From: an uncultured Gammaproteobacteria bacterium
GTDB lineage: Bacteria; Pseudomonadota; Gammaproteobacteria; DRJJ01
Direction of reading: 5' to 3'
Assembly (NCBI GenBank): GCA_947258795.1
Contig: CAMYJU010000018.1
Coordinates: 1 to 45,523 of the forward strand
DNA: 45,523 nt
Of this stretch, positions 1 through 8,091 are shown piece after piece (within the stretch, counting starts at the first letter, position 1; every line of letters starts with the position of its first letter). The notes beneath the pieces were generated by a model. That model was not told where the DNA came from. It did not search any database and saw nothing but the letters and a program-made list of their open reading frames with translations. The translations under genes were made by a program, and so were the position numbers.

Positions 1-1005
1 ATCGGTGCGCTTCGGAAAACGAAAAACTGCATTACTGATCACGATCCCGGCCTCATACTCGGCCATATGGGTAAACGGGAATGGGCCACAGACATCACCG
101 CAGGCGTAGATATGCTTCTGGGTAGTACGCAGGCGATCATCGACAACAAGCTTGCCTGCATGATCAGTCTCGACATCAATCACCTTCAGGTTCAGCTCAT
201 CTGTATTCGGCTTCCGACCTACGGCAACCAATATCTTGTCTGCCTTAAAGGCCGCCCCGGTATCACAAAGTACCGTATGTTCACCATTTTCGTGCTCAAT
301 ATATTCTGCCAGGGCCGAGGTATGTACATCGATACCATCTGTGACAAGAATATCCTTCAGTTCCCTGCTGACATCCTGGTCTTCCAGCGGTAACAGGTTC
401 TTCCTGCATTCAATGATACTGACCTTGCTGCCAAAGCGGTTAAATGCCTGCGCCATTTCAATGCCTATTGGTCCACCTCCAAGTACAACAAGGCGCTTGG
501 GCAGCTCACGCAATGAAAAAATATTCAGATTAGTCAGAAAATCGCAATCAGCCAGACCAGGGATATCCGGAATCAGGGGCCGGGATCCGGTAGCAAGAAC
601 AAAGCGTTTACCATAAATAACCTGATCATTTACCTGGATACTGTGTTTATCGATAAACCGCGCAGCCCCAAAAATAACCTCACAGCCATATCCCTGGAAC
701 CGCACTGGATCGTCATGCTGTTGAATACGATTAATAACATCCTGTACGTGATCCATTACCTTGCCAAGATCGACAGTCGGATCAAGATCAGGCAAACCAA
801 AATCGTTACCACGACGCATCAGCGACAGGGTCCTGGAGGAACTGATCAGGGTCTTGCTGGGCACACAACCATGATGCAGGCAATCACCTCCAAGCCTGCC
901 CTCTTTTTCTACCAGGGTGACCTTGAGACCCAGCTGAGATGCGACACTGGCTACCACCAGTCCACCTGCCCCACCCCCAATGATGACCAGATCACGTTGA
1001 ACCAT
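1..1005 (-). CDS. FAD-dependent pyridine nucleotide-disulfide oxidoreductase, mercuric-reductase-like (C-terminus beyond window)
   Basis: Reading leftward from ATG at 1005 the frame is open to the window edge (335 residues). The N-terminus has the FAD dinucleotide-binding motif IIGGGAGG. The redox-active disulfide loop GGDCLHHGCVPSK (Cys42 and Cys47) is that of class I flavoprotein disulfide reductases. A second nucleotide-binding glycine motif, VVLGGGPIGIE, and the ATG motif LATGSRP are present, and YACGDVCG near the end binds FAD. The C-terminal dimerisation domain lies outside the window, so a C-terminal substrate Cys pair (true MerA) cannot be checked. An AAGGG stands about 8 nt before the ATG. 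It is the third gene of a leftward operon behind the TVP38-rhodanese protein. Flavoproteins of this type often neighbour TVP38/TMEM64 genes. The family call is sure; the substrate is unknown. Confidence 0.88.
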   Translation of the reverse strand, partial: MVQRDLVIIGGGAGGLVVASVASQLGLKVTLVEKEGRLGGDCLHHGCVPSKTLISSSRTLSLMRRGNDFGLPDLDPTVDLGKVMDHVQDVINRIQQHDDPVRFQGYGCEVIFGAARFIDKHSIQVNDQVIYGKRFVLATGSRPLIPDIPGLADCDFLTNLNIFSLRELPKRLVVLGGGPIGIEMAQAFNRFGSKVSIIECRKNLLPLEDQDVSRELKDILVTDGIDVHTSALAEYIEHENGEHTVLCDTGAAFKADKILVAVGRKPNTDELNLKVIDVETDHAGKLVVDDRLRTTQKHIYACGDVCGPFPFTHMAEYEAGIVISNAVFRFPKRTD

Positions 1006-1029
1006 TCGCTATACCCTTATCATCTACCT

Positions 1030-1041
1030 CAAATCGATTTG
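1030..1041. repeat. 12-bp perfect palindrome between operon genes
   Basis: CAAATCGATTTG is fully self-complementary and lies 25 bp upstream of the flavoprotein start, in the 198 bp spacer between it and the TVP38-rhodanese gene. It could be a weak internal regulatory site. It shares the AATCGATT core spacing with the ArsR-type operator at 3086-3109 only loosely. No function is claimed. Confidence 0.3.
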
Positions 1042-1139
1042 TTTACGAAAAACTTCATAATGAATTGGTGTCCTGTTTTCGTATCCTATGCGCTTTCGCC
1101 TGCTTTCCGCAAGCAAATGGTATCTGACCTCCGCCTCTA

Positions 1140-1203
1140 CCTTAATAGCCATGCTGTCTACACGTACATTTCCTTAATAGCCATGCTGTCTAGACGTACA
1201 TTT
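1140..1203. repeat. Tandem duplication of a 32-bp unit directly after a stop codon
   Basis: Positions 1140-1171 and 1172-1203 are two head-to-tail copies of a 32-bp unit beginning CCTTAATAGCCATGCTGTCT. They differ at one base (C versus G). The second copy abuts the stop codon (1204-1206) of the leftward TVP38-rhodanese gene, so the array is the start of its 3' untranslated spacer. It has no coding sense and no hairpin strong enough to be called a terminator. Confidence 0.85.
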
Positions 1204-2166
1204 TCAATCCACTGGATAGCCCAGCTGATTCCAGTCGGTCATGCCGCCTTTGGCCACGTGAACATCGGCAAAGCCTTCCTGTGCCAGTAATTGGGCAGCC
1301 TTACTCGAACGCTTATCCGTACGACAGACGATGATGACAGGTTTTTCTTCATAGTCACTTATCTCTGCCAGTCGCTTTGATAGATTTTCCAGCGGAATAT
1401 TGGTAGAAGCTGCGATATGACCCTGTTCACCGGTATAGTCTTCTGCACTACGCACATCCAGCAGCAGTATATCCTGATCATTATCCAGACGTGTTTTCAA
1501 CTCAGTGATGCTTACCATTGGCTTCTGGCGCAACCTGCCGATCAGGCGGGGTAAAAAGGCCACCACCGCCAATAATGCCAGGGCAAGCAGCCCCTTTTGA
1601 ATCATACCTTCGCCCCCTGCCACTGCTTCACGGCCGGCATAGCCAAGATAGGTATAGGCAATCGCACCAGGCAACATACAGATATATGAAGCTATGATGT
1701 AATGTGACAATTTGATGCGCGTCAAACCCAATGCATAGTTGAGCAAATTGAAAGGGAACAGAGGCACCAGTCTCACAAAGGCTACAAATCGCCAGCCCTC
1801 GCCTTCGACTCCTTCCTTAAGCTGTTTCAGCCGCCCCCCGGTTTTTTGCTCTACCCATTCAGACGCAATATAACGCGCAATAATAAAGGCAATAGTCGCC
1901 CCAATTGTGGCGCCTGTGAGATTATAAAACGTACCCAGTACCGGACCGAATATCGCTCCACCCGCCAGTGTCAATACCGAGCCTGGCAGGAAAAACACGG
2001 TAGCCAATGCATAAATCAGCATAAATACGATCGGACCTGCACTGCCAGCATCCTGTACCCATTGTTCCAGGGCAGCAGCATCAAATGCATCGCGATATAT
2101 AATCGCGACAGCAATGGCTGCCAGTAATATCGCGAGCACCAGAATCCGTATCGGCTTATTGTTCAT
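1204..2166 (-). CDS. TVP38/TMEM64 (DedA-like) membrane protein with C-terminal rhodanese domain
   Basis: 320 residues from ATG 2166. This start is chosen because GGAG stands 8 nt upstream and because ATGAACAATAA makes an 11-bp overlap with the stop of the preceding gene. Residues 1-25 form a membrane segment. About residues 40-200 are a SNARE-associated/TVP38 domain with several hydrophobic helices and the family-typical FxPGSxLTLAGGAIFG and FVRLVPLFPFNLLNYALG stretches. Residues about 220-320 are a rhodanese domain with catalytic-loop cysteine in IVCRTDKRSS (Cys281), placed by topology next to the membrane. Rhodaneses carry persulfide sulfur on this Cys. The fusion suggests membrane-linked sulfur or thiol chemistry, but the transported or modified compound is not known. 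It sits between the sterol-desaturase-like gene and the flavoprotein. Confidence 0.88.
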   Translation of the reverse strand: MNNKPIRILVLAILLAAIAVAIIYRDAFDAAALEQWVQDAGSAGPIVFMLIYALATVFFLPGSVLTLAGGAIFGPVLGTFYNLTGATIGATIAFIIARYIASEWVEQKTGGRLKQLKEGVEGEGWRFVAFVRLVPLFPFNLLNYALGLTRIKLSHYIIASYICMLPGAIAYTYLGYAGREAVAGGEGMIQKGLLALALLAVVAFLPRLIGRLRQKPMVSITELKTRLDNDQDILLLDVRSAEDYTGEQGHIAASTNIPLENLSKRLAEISDYEEKPVIIVCRTDKRSSKAAQLLAQEGFADVHVAKGGMTDWNQLGYPVD

Positions 2167-3025
2167 TGGAGCCGCTCCATTCACGTCGATTGATCGCATA
2201 ACTGCTGATCTTGCCAATAAACGGCAGGGCCAGCATACCCGGAAGCCATGATGCCAGTTTGGTAGTCCGGTATTTGTGTATGCCGATAGTCATCTCCTGA
2301 TGACCTGCGCGTGGCTGGTCGCGATAGGTGCCGAACAGCCGGTCCCACCAGGACAGGTTAAACCCGAAATTACTGTTGGCCTCGTCATCTTCTATAGAAT
2401 GATGTACACGGTGCATGTCGGGTGTCACGATAAAATAACGCAATAACCTGTCAAGCCCCAGTGGTAAGCCGACATTGCCATGGTTGAACATCGCCATCGC
2501 GTTCAATACAACCTCAAATATAACCACTGCGACAACGGGTGGTCCGAGTAACAGGATGGTCGCAAACTTGATGAACATGGATAGTATGATTTCAAGGGTG
2601 TGAAAACGCGCCCCGGTGGTTACATCAAAATCCAGATCGGCATGATGTACGCGGTGCAGACGCCACAAAACCGGCACTGCATGCACCATCACATGCTGCA
2701 GGTAAATCACGAAATCCATAATCACGATGGATGCCAGCATCGCGACCCAGAGCGGGATCTCAGTATAGAAATTAAACAGCCCCCAGCCCTGATTGACGGC
2801 ATATGCAGCAAGCCCGATGGAACTGGTCGGTATTACGAATTTGACGATGAAACTGTTGAAAAACACCAGGCCAAGATTATTGACCCAGCGTACCGTTTTA
2901 CTGACCGTTAATGCACGCCGGGGGGCAATGATTTCCCATACCGCCATCACCGCCAGTATCCCGAAAAAGAAACCCATACGAATTTGTGCTTCGTTCTGCA
3001 TCACGAAAGCGGTAACTGACTCCAT
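2156..3025 (-). CDS. Sterol desaturase / fatty acid hydroxylase superfamily membrane protein
   Basis: 289 residues. The family's di-iron histidine clusters are clear: QHVMVH near residue 115, HRVHH about 12 residues later, and a second HRVHH in the C-terminal half (TPDMHRVHHSIE). Three or four hydrophobic segments precede and surround them, giving a polytopic inner-membrane protein. Such enzymes use O2 and a non-haem di-iron centre to hydroxylate or desaturate lipids; the substrate cannot be read from the sequence. It is the first gene of the leftward operon. Its promoter overlaps the ArsR-type operator, which suggests repression by the divergent ArsR-rhodanese protein. Confidence 0.88.
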   Translation of the reverse strand: MESVTAFVMQNEAQIRMGFFFGILAVMAVWEIIAPRRALTVSKTVRWVNNLGLVFFNSFIVKFVIPTSSIGLAAYAVNQGWGLFNFYTEIPLWVAMLASIVIMDFVIYLQHVMVHAVPVLWRLHRVHHADLDFDVTTGARFHTLEIILSMFIKFATILLLGPPVVAVVIFEVVLNAMAMFNHGNVGLPLGLDRLLRYFIVTPDMHRVHHSIEDDEANSNFGFNLSWWDRLFGTYRDQPRAGHQEMTIGIHKYRTTKLASWLPGMLALPFIGKISSYAINRREWSGSNEQ

Positions 3026-3045
3026 ACCTCACCCCTGGTTTATGC

Positions 3046-3073
3046 TTGCCAGATATTCTGACAAGGCTATAAT
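3046..3073 (+). promoter_or_regulatory. Sigma70-type promoter for the ArsR-rhodanese gene
   Basis: TTGCCA (3046-3051), a 16-bp spacer and a perfect TATAAT (3068-3073) predict a start near 3080, just before the palindrome at 3086-3109. A repressor bound there would block initiation or clearance. Confidence 0.6.
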
Positions 3074-3097
3074 GTAAACTATCAATCAAGTAATCAA
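3069..3097 (-). promoter_or_regulatory. Candidate leftward promoter for the sterol-desaturase operon
   Basis: On the minus strand TTGATT (3097-3092) is followed after 17 bp by CATTAT (3074-3069). The -35 box lies inside the palindromic operator and the -10 overlaps the rightward -10. The two divergent promoters are therefore interleaved and share one operator. The hexamers are imperfect, so the call is moderate. Confidence 0.45.
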
Positions 3098-3109
3098 TCG
3101 ATTACTTGA
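3086..3109. promoter_or_regulatory. Perfect 10-4-10 palindromic operator, ArsR type
   Basis: TCAAGTAATC (3086-3095), spacer AATC, then GATTACTTGA (3100-3109) form a perfect inverted repeat. Its size and placement between a divergent ArsR-family gene and its likely target fit an ArsR/SmtB dimer site. It spans the leftward -35 region and lies just downstream of the rightward promoter. Confidence 0.75.
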
Positions 3110-3135
3110 ATAGTATGATAGTGGATATTTCAGCT

Positions 3136-3801
3136 ATGTCAAACATCAATATCAAACATAAGCTATTTCAACAACTTGCACGTGTCGGCAAGGCGCTGGC
3201 GAATGCTAACCGATTGGAACTACTGGAATTTCTAGCCCAGGGCGAGCGTAGTGTCGATGAACTGGCGAGGGTATCCGGCTTATCGGTTGCGAATACATCC
3301 CAGCATCTACAACAATTGCGTCAGGCTGGTCTGGTGACCAACCATAAACAGGGGCTGAAGGTTTTTTATCAGCTCAGCAGCGATAAAGTGATCAAGCTGT
3401 ACGATTGTGTCCGCGACGTGGCTGAAAATCAGCTCGCAGAGGTCAGCCAGCTGGTAGACGCCTACCTGTCTGTCAAAGATGATCTTGAACCCCTGCCCCG
3501 TGACGAGTTAATGCAGCGTGCGCGCGACGGCTTGATTACCGTCATCGATGTCCGCCCGGAACTGGAATACGCTGCAGGACATATACCCGGTGCCATCAAT
3601 ATTCCGCTGGCTGAGCTGGAAAAACACCTGTCCGAATTCAACAAGGATCAGGAGATCGTGGCCTATTGCCGCGGTCCGCACTGTGTTCTGGCCTATGATG
3701 CCGTGGCACGACTACGGCAGCAAGGAATACAGGCACGCCGAATGCAGGACGGCTATCCTGAATGGAAAACGGCTGGCTTACCCATAGAAAGTGATTCCTG
3801 A
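3136..3801 (+). CDS. ArsR/SmtB-family transcriptional regulator fused to a rhodanese domain
   Basis: 221 residues from ATG 3136. A TTG at 3106 lies inside the operator and ATG 3115 is an alternative; neither has a better ribosome site. I chose 3136 because the helix LFQQLARVGKALANANRLEL then starts close to the N-terminus. Residues about 10-95 are a winged helix-turn-helix with recognition helix VANTSQHLQQLRQAGLV. Residues about 115-215 are a rhodanese domain (ITVIDVRPELEYAAGHIPGA) with active-loop CRGPHC (first Cys about 178). No ArsR metal-binding CxC pair is visible, so the rhodanese Cys may be the sensor, for example of persulfide. That is inference. It is probably autoregulated through the palindrome at 3086-3109 and controls the leftward operon. 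Confidence 0.9.
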   Translation: MSNINIKHKLFQQLARVGKALANANRLELLEFLAQGERSVDELARVSGLSVANTSQHLQQLRQAGLVTNHKQGLKVFYQLSSDKVIKLYDCVRDVAENQLAEVSQLVDAYLSVKDDLEPLPRDELMQRARDGLITVIDVRPELEYAAGHIPGAINIPLAELEKHLSEFNKDQEIVAYCRGPHCVLAYDAVARLRQQGIQARRMQDGYPEWKTAGLPIESDS

Positions 3802-3870
3802 TACTGCGTCAGCTGAAGCCACCGCGACGGGAATATTCCTGTTTCATACCCGCATCATGACAGCGCTGTA

Positions 3871-4365
3871 TTAGAAAGCGAGCTCCAAATCATCCTTGAC
3901 CTTGTCAATTCCGGCCTGTGCACATTCCTCATCCGTCTTGCCTGATGGCGCACCACTGACACCGATACCACCCAGCAATTGACCACCTGCCTTGATCGGG
4001 ATTCCTCCCATCGACATCAACAGACCATCGACGTGTTGTAGCGGACTACCGGCCTGACGGCCGAGCTGTGAAGTTGGTACATTAAAGTTAACGGCCGTAT
4101 AGGCCTTCAGGCGACTGATTTCCGTTGCAATGGGTGCGGTTACGGTATCTCGCAGGACTACCTGTACCGTACCATCCCGATCCACAACGGTTGCAGTTAT
4201 CTGTACACCCTTCTTGCGGCATGCATCGATTGCCCCCCTGGCAATCGCAATACTGGTTTCCATGGTCAGGCGGTTCACGGTAACCAGGGGACTGGTATCC
4301 GCAAACACAGGCCCTGTAGCAAGACTGTTTAACAGCAGGATGAATAACGGGTATTTGACATGCAT
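3871..4365 (-). CDS. Secreted GlcG/HbpS-like haem-binding-family protein (DUF336)
   Basis: 164 residues from ATG 4365, preceded by AAGGA at a spacing of about 8 nt. An upstream extension would place non-signal residues ahead of the signal peptide and is rejected. Residues 1-22 are a signal peptide (MHVKYPLFILLLNSLATGPV) with cleavage predicted after VFA, so the protein is periplasmic. The rest matches the GlcG/HbpS fold: ARGAIDACRKKG, TATVVDRDGTVQVVLRD, SRLKAYTAVNF and the closing GGQLLGGIGVSGAPSGKTDEE region. Members bind haem or act with oxidoreductases; the role here is unknown. It stands alone, convergent with the ArsR-rhodanese gene. Confidence 0.85.
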   Translation of the reverse strand: MHVKYPLFILLLNSLATGPVFADTSPLVTVNRLTMETSIAIARGAIDACRKKGVQITATVVDRDGTVQVVLRDTVTAPIATEISRLKAYTAVNFNVPTSQLGRQAGSPLQHVDGLLMSMGGIPIKAGGQLLGGIGVSGAPSGKTDEECAQAGIDKVKDDLELAF

Positions 4366-4681
4366 GATCAGTTCCTTAGTTGTTAATATCAGTGAAAGAC
4401 TCACCACTGGGTAGATATGATTTCATTTATAAAGTTTAACCGGGCGTAGAAGTTTAAGGAAGCCGGGAAGCCTGATGCTTGTTGATCACCTGTATTCAAA
4501 AAAACAGAGACTATGCCCATAGTGTTTTTGTGTATAATTTTGAACCACAGTTTTTATATAGCTCTTGTTGGTTTTACTGATAAAATCTAATGAATCATTG
4601 AGATATCTTGCTATCCACTGAATGAATGAAGCTGGCAGGCTTTTGATTCTGCAATTATTTTTGTATCTGGAATTATAATAA
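4366..4681. other. Intergenic region between the GlcG-like gene and the MoxR/Bat operon
   Basis: 316 bp, AT-rich in the right half, with no convincing ORF. A TATAAT at 4533-4538 may be a -10 element for the Bat operon but lacks a good -35 at the right distance. The spacing GGA-10 nt-ATG before 4682 is a weak ribosome site. No RNA gene or strong terminator is seen. Confidence 0.5.
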
Positions 4682-5644
4682 ATGAAGACACAATCCGAGT
4701 TTCTCAGCCTTCGCCAGCATCTGGAGCAGGTGATCGTCGGACAATCTGCACTACTCGACAGGCTTATGATAGGCATCCTGACTGGCGGTCACGTACTACT
4801 GGAAGGACCACCAGGTCTGGCCAAGACCACCGCGGTCAATGCCCTGGCCAGTGGTGTGCACGCCTCATTTCAGCGTATTCAGTTTACACCTGACCTGATG
4901 CCTGGTGATCTGACCGGTACGGATATCTATGATCCTAAGGAGGGAGCCTTTCGCTTTATCAATGGCCCGATTTTTCATGAAATCGTACTGGCTGATGAAA
5001 TCAATCGTGCCCCGCCCAAGGTTCAGTCAGCCTTGCTTGAGGCCATGCAGGAACACCAGGTAACGGTTGGTGGCGTAACCCGGGCACTGCCAGACCTGTT
5101 TATCGTGATGGCCACACAAAATCCCCTGGAGCAAAGTGGCACTTATCCCCTGCCAGAAGCGCAACTTGACCGGTTCCTGTTACATATTGTGCTCGACTAC
5201 CCTAACCTGGAAGAAGAGCTGGAAATCCTGAAACGTGATCAACAACAACACTACGGCGAAGACAAACCGTCACCAACAACCCCTTTACAGCCTGAAACCG
5301 TGCTGACAGCACGTCATGAAGTCGCAGAAATTCATATTGAAGAGATGCTGGAACGCTATATCGTCACCCTGGTCGGCGCAACCCGGGAACTGGGTAAATG
5401 GCATGCCGGGTGGGATGACTTCCTGATAGCAGGTGCATCACCACGCGCATCGATTGCATTGCTTAGAGCCAGTACCGCGATGGCCTATCTGAATGGACGG
5501 GATCATGTAGTACCTGAGGATATTATCGCTATTGCACCGGATGTACTGCGTCATCGGCTGATACCAGGCTACGCCGCACGTGCTGAAGAAATATCAACAG
5601 ACGATATTATTCAGGACCTGATCGAAAAGGTACCGGTACCCTGA
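4682..5644 (+). CDS. MoxR-family AAA+ ATPase
   Basis: 320 residues. Walker A is GPPGLAKT (42-49) and Walker B is VLADEI (102-107), followed by the MoxR signature NRAPPKVQSALLEAMQE and the sensor-1 stretch FIVMATQNPLEQSGTYPLPEAQLDRF. The C-terminal lid contains GASPRASIALL. MoxR ATPases act as chaperones that help assemble or activate complexes, usually together with VWA-domain proteins. This gene leads a six-gene operon; its TGA overlaps the next ATG by one base. Confidence 0.95.
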   Translation: MKTQSEFLSLRQHLEQVIVGQSALLDRLMIGILTGGHVLLEGPPGLAKTTAVNALASGVHASFQRIQFTPDLMPGDLTGTDIYDPKEGAFRFINGPIFHEIVLADEINRAPPKVQSALLEAMQEHQVTVGGVTRALPDLFIVMATQNPLEQSGTYPLPEAQLDRFLLHIVLDYPNLEEELEILKRDQQQHYGEDKPSPTTPLQPETVLTARHEVAEIHIEEMLERYIVTLVGATRELGKWHAGWDDFLIAGASPRASIALLRASTAMAYLNGRDHVVPEDIIAIAPDVLRHRLIPGYAARAEEISTDDIIQDLIEKVPVP

Positions 5645-6606
5645 TGTTCGCAGGACGTTCCCTAGCAGGCTTGTTGCCATCATCGTTGCGCAAGCCCGAT
5701 CTCGCCAGGCAACCACTTCTGTCGCGGGAAGATATCCTGGATCTGGCCCAACGCGCCGAGTATGTATCCGGACAGAACAAGTCACAGGCAGAAGTTGCGC
5801 ATAAACTCTATGGCGATAACCGTTCTGTATACCGGGGTTATGGGCTGGACTTTGAGGAAAGCCGAAACTACCAGCCCGGTGACGAGATCCGGTTTATGAA
5901 CTGGCGCCTGACAGCACGCTTGGGTGAGCCTTATATGAAGGTTTTTCGTGAGGAACGCCGGCCGGGTGTATTTATCCTGCTCGACCGTCGAACCTCGATG
6001 CGCTTTGGTACCCGCACCAGACTCAAGGCCAGCCAGGCTGCCCGGGCCGCAACCCTAGCGGCATTCAGGGCCCGTCGCGAGCATACGACTATTGGCGGTG
6101 TGATGCTCGAACATCAACCGGTCTGGCTACAGGATACCCTTGGAGAAAATGGCGCCTATGCGCTGGCCTTTGCAGCGGCTCACCCATGTCCACCCGTGAC
6201 CACAACGGAAGATTCAACCGCCCTGGGACGTATGTTGCGCCTGTTATCAGCCATGCTGGTCCCTGGTAGCAGGATCTACCTGATCAGCGATTTTTCCGAT
6301 CTTGCTCAAAGCGACTATGCAACCCTGTTACAACTGGCCTCGGAGCATGCCATCAGTTCCATACACATATGCGATCCGGCAGAAACCGAAATACCTGAAG
6401 CCGGGAACCTGAGACTGTTCAGTCATGCGAGCGAAACCGGTATCAATTTTGATAGCCATACAAAAAAACAAAAATCAGTCTTCAAACAGGCCGCACAGCA
6501 ATTTGTACAGGAACGCGAGGCAATACTTCGCTCAACCGGGTGCCTGTATACCCGCTTATCAACTGAAGTCGATTCAATAGAGAATGAGATCATATTCCAT
6601 GGCTGA
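5644..6606 (+). CDS. DUF58 domain protein of the MoxR/Bat operon
   Basis: 320 residues. The DUF58 core is visible: YQPGDEIRFMNWRLTARLGEPYMKVFREE, then a VWA-like stretch GVFILLDRRTSMRFG and the later YLISDFSDL strand. No transmembrane helix is apparent, unlike many family members. DUF58 proteins accompany MoxR ATPases throughout the bacteria and are thought to be partners in the same complex, but the biochemical role is not established. The start overlaps the moxR stop; the end overlaps the next start (ATG 6599 within ATGGCTGA). Confidence 0.9.
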   Translation: MFAGRSLAGLLPSSLRKPDLARQPLLSREDILDLAQRAEYVSGQNKSQAEVAHKLYGDNRSVYRGYGLDFEESRNYQPGDEIRFMNWRLTARLGEPYMKVFREERRPGVFILLDRRTSMRFGTRTRLKASQAARAATLAAFRARREHTTIGGVMLEHQPVWLQDTLGENGAYALAFAAAHPCPPVTTTEDSTALGRMLRLLSAMLVPGSRIYLISDFSDLAQSDYATLLQLASEHAISSIHICDPAETEIPEAGNLRLFSHASETGINFDSHTKKQKSVFKQAAQQFVQEREAILRSTGCLYTRLSTEVDSIENEIIFHG

Positions 6607-7069
6607 GACTAATCAGGCAATGATTAATGATCAGTTAGGAAAACTGGATGGTATCTACGATGTCATCCCGCCCACCATGCCCGTGGTAAATGAATCAGGT
6701 AATTTAATAAGCATCACTGCCATTGCAGTTCTGATACTTTCATTTGTGGCCGTTTATCTCTGGCGCTCACGCTCCTGTCGCTACATAGCCAGGTATCAAT
6801 TACAGATTCTGGCTCGTTCGATAAAACAGCAGGAACCTGATCAACGACAGAACGCATACAGGTTGGCCGAGATTCTTCGTAACGGTCTTCAACTGAACAG
6901 TCTGGGCCTCGATACTGGTTTACCATCCACTCTGTCGACAGATGAGTCACGCTGGAAGCGATTTGTTGAAATACTGTCTCAGGCCAGATACAGCCGTGAT
7001 GGAATTGAAGCTGAGCCATTCGGAAGACTGGTTCAGGAGGCTCGACACTGGCTGAAACACTGGCCATGA
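6599..7069 (+). CDS. DUF4381-type membrane protein of the Bat operon
   Basis: 156 residues from ATG 6599; an in-frame ATG at 6584 lies inside the upstream gene and is less likely. A short N-terminal region with IPPTMPVV is followed by one transmembrane helix (LISITAIAVLILSFVAVYLW) and a cytoplasmic helical tail with RNGLQLNSLGLDTGLP and RWKRFVEILSQARYS. This arrangement and the position between DUF58 and the first VWA gene are those of DUF4381 proteins in gammaproteobacterial Bat operons. It ends with ATGA overlapping the next gene. Confidence 0.8.
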   Translation: MAETNQAMINDQLGKLDGIYDVIPPTMPVVNESGNLISITAIAVLILSFVAVYLWRSRSCRYIARYQLQILARSIKQQEPDQRQNAYRLAEILRNGLQLNSLGLDTGLPSTLSTDESRWKRFVEILSQARYSRDGIEAEPFGRLVQEARHWLKHWP

Positions 7070-8091
7070 ATCTTGACAGCATAGATTTCACACAACCGCT
7101 ATGGTTCTGGATGATACCTGCCCTGGCAGCTCTGTCCCTGTTATTCAGAAAGCTGGGTACAGCGGATGATGATATTGGCCTGGCTGAAATAGCACCTGAA
7201 ACGCGCCTGTCACTGATCAATCCGATGAGCACCTTGATTCCTGCGATGACCGGGGCACGAAGCCGTAAAACCGGCCAACAGGCCTTACATTGGGCAGTAC
7301 TATCTCTTTTAACCATCGCACTGGCTTCACCGGTCCAGACCGGTGAAAGGCTACCTGACCCACCTGAAAACCGTGATATCCATTTTATAGTAGACAGCTC
7401 TATATCCATGATGCTGCGTGACTACGTACTGGACGGGAAACGCGTGGACCGCATGAGTGTCCTTAAACAGGTACTACTCCATTTTACCGATGGCTTAAAA
7501 GGCGAACGGATATCAATTACGGTGTTTGGTAATCAGGCCTATACCCTGGTACCGCTAACACGGGACCAGCAATTAATCCAACACATGATCAGACATATCG
7601 AGCCAAGTATTGCCGGCCGCTACAACGCGATGGGTGATGCAATCGCGCTGGCCGTATCCCGGGCCAGCCAACACAGGACACGACGACAGGTGCTGGTCCT
7701 GCTGACCGATGCCGATACCGACACCGGCTTTATCACTCCACACACAGCGGCACAGTTATCACAGGAAGCCGGCCTGCCTTTATATACAGTCGCGATCGGA
7801 TCGGGCGACCGCAAGGCAGAAGAAGAACGCCTGGTAGGCCTGGTGTATGAACCAGCCGACCTGGAATTACTGCAACAGATGTCAGAAAAGACCGGTGCCA
7901 GCAGTTACCAGGCCAGGGATACCCAGGCACTGGAACAGGCCATCAAGGCGATCGAACAACTTGAAAAAACACCTGTTAAGGTAGAACCACGCTATTATCG
8001 CGAACCACTGTATCACTGGCCGCTGCTGCTGGCACTGTTGTTGATTACCTCTGTGCAGGTTATCAGCCTGGTACGGGGGCAGCGACCATGA
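7066..8091 (+). CDS. batA: BatA-like VWA-domain membrane protein
   Basis: 341 residues. An N-terminal hydrophobic segment (PLWFWMIPALAALSLLF), a second one before the VWA domain (HWAVLSLLTIALASP) and a C-terminal helix (PLLLALLLITSVQVISLV) frame a periplasmic or membrane-linked VWA domain. The MIDAS motif DSSIS is intact in HFIVDSSISMML, with the later LTDADTDTG. Such proteins bind metal through MIDAS and pair with MoxR; the Bat (Bacteroides aerotolerance) name is historical. It overlaps both neighbours by four bases, which implies translational coupling. Confidence 0.88.
   Translation: MNLDSIDFTQPLWFWMIPALAALSLLFRKLGTADDDIGLAEIAPETRLSLINPMSTLIPAMTGARSRKTGQQALHWAVLSLLTIALASPVQTGERLPDPPENRDIHFIVDSSISMMLRDYVLDGKRVDRMSVLKQVLLHFTDGLKGERISITVFGNQAYTLVPLTRDQQLIQHMIRHIEPSIAGRYNAMGDAIALAVSRASQHRTRRQVLVLLTDADTDTGFITPHTAAQLSQEAGLPLYTVAIGSGDRKAEEERLVGLVYEPADLELLQQMSEKTGASSYQARDTQALEQAIKAIEQLEKTPVKVEPRYYREPLYHWPLLLALLLITSVQVISLVRGQRP

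Noticed and set aside
67-1290. Rightward open frames at 67-393, 236-616 and 643-1290
   Set aside because: They are antisense to the flavoprotein, whose frame has full FAD and redox-disulfide motifs. The rightward products match nothing.
3106-3108. TTG start of the ArsR-rhodanese frame
   Set aside because: It lies within the palindromic operator and has no ribosome site; later ATGs fit better.
4486-4776. Leftward 96-codon frame
   Set aside because: It overlaps the promoter and start of the MoxR gene, lacks a ribosome site and has a shadow-like composition.
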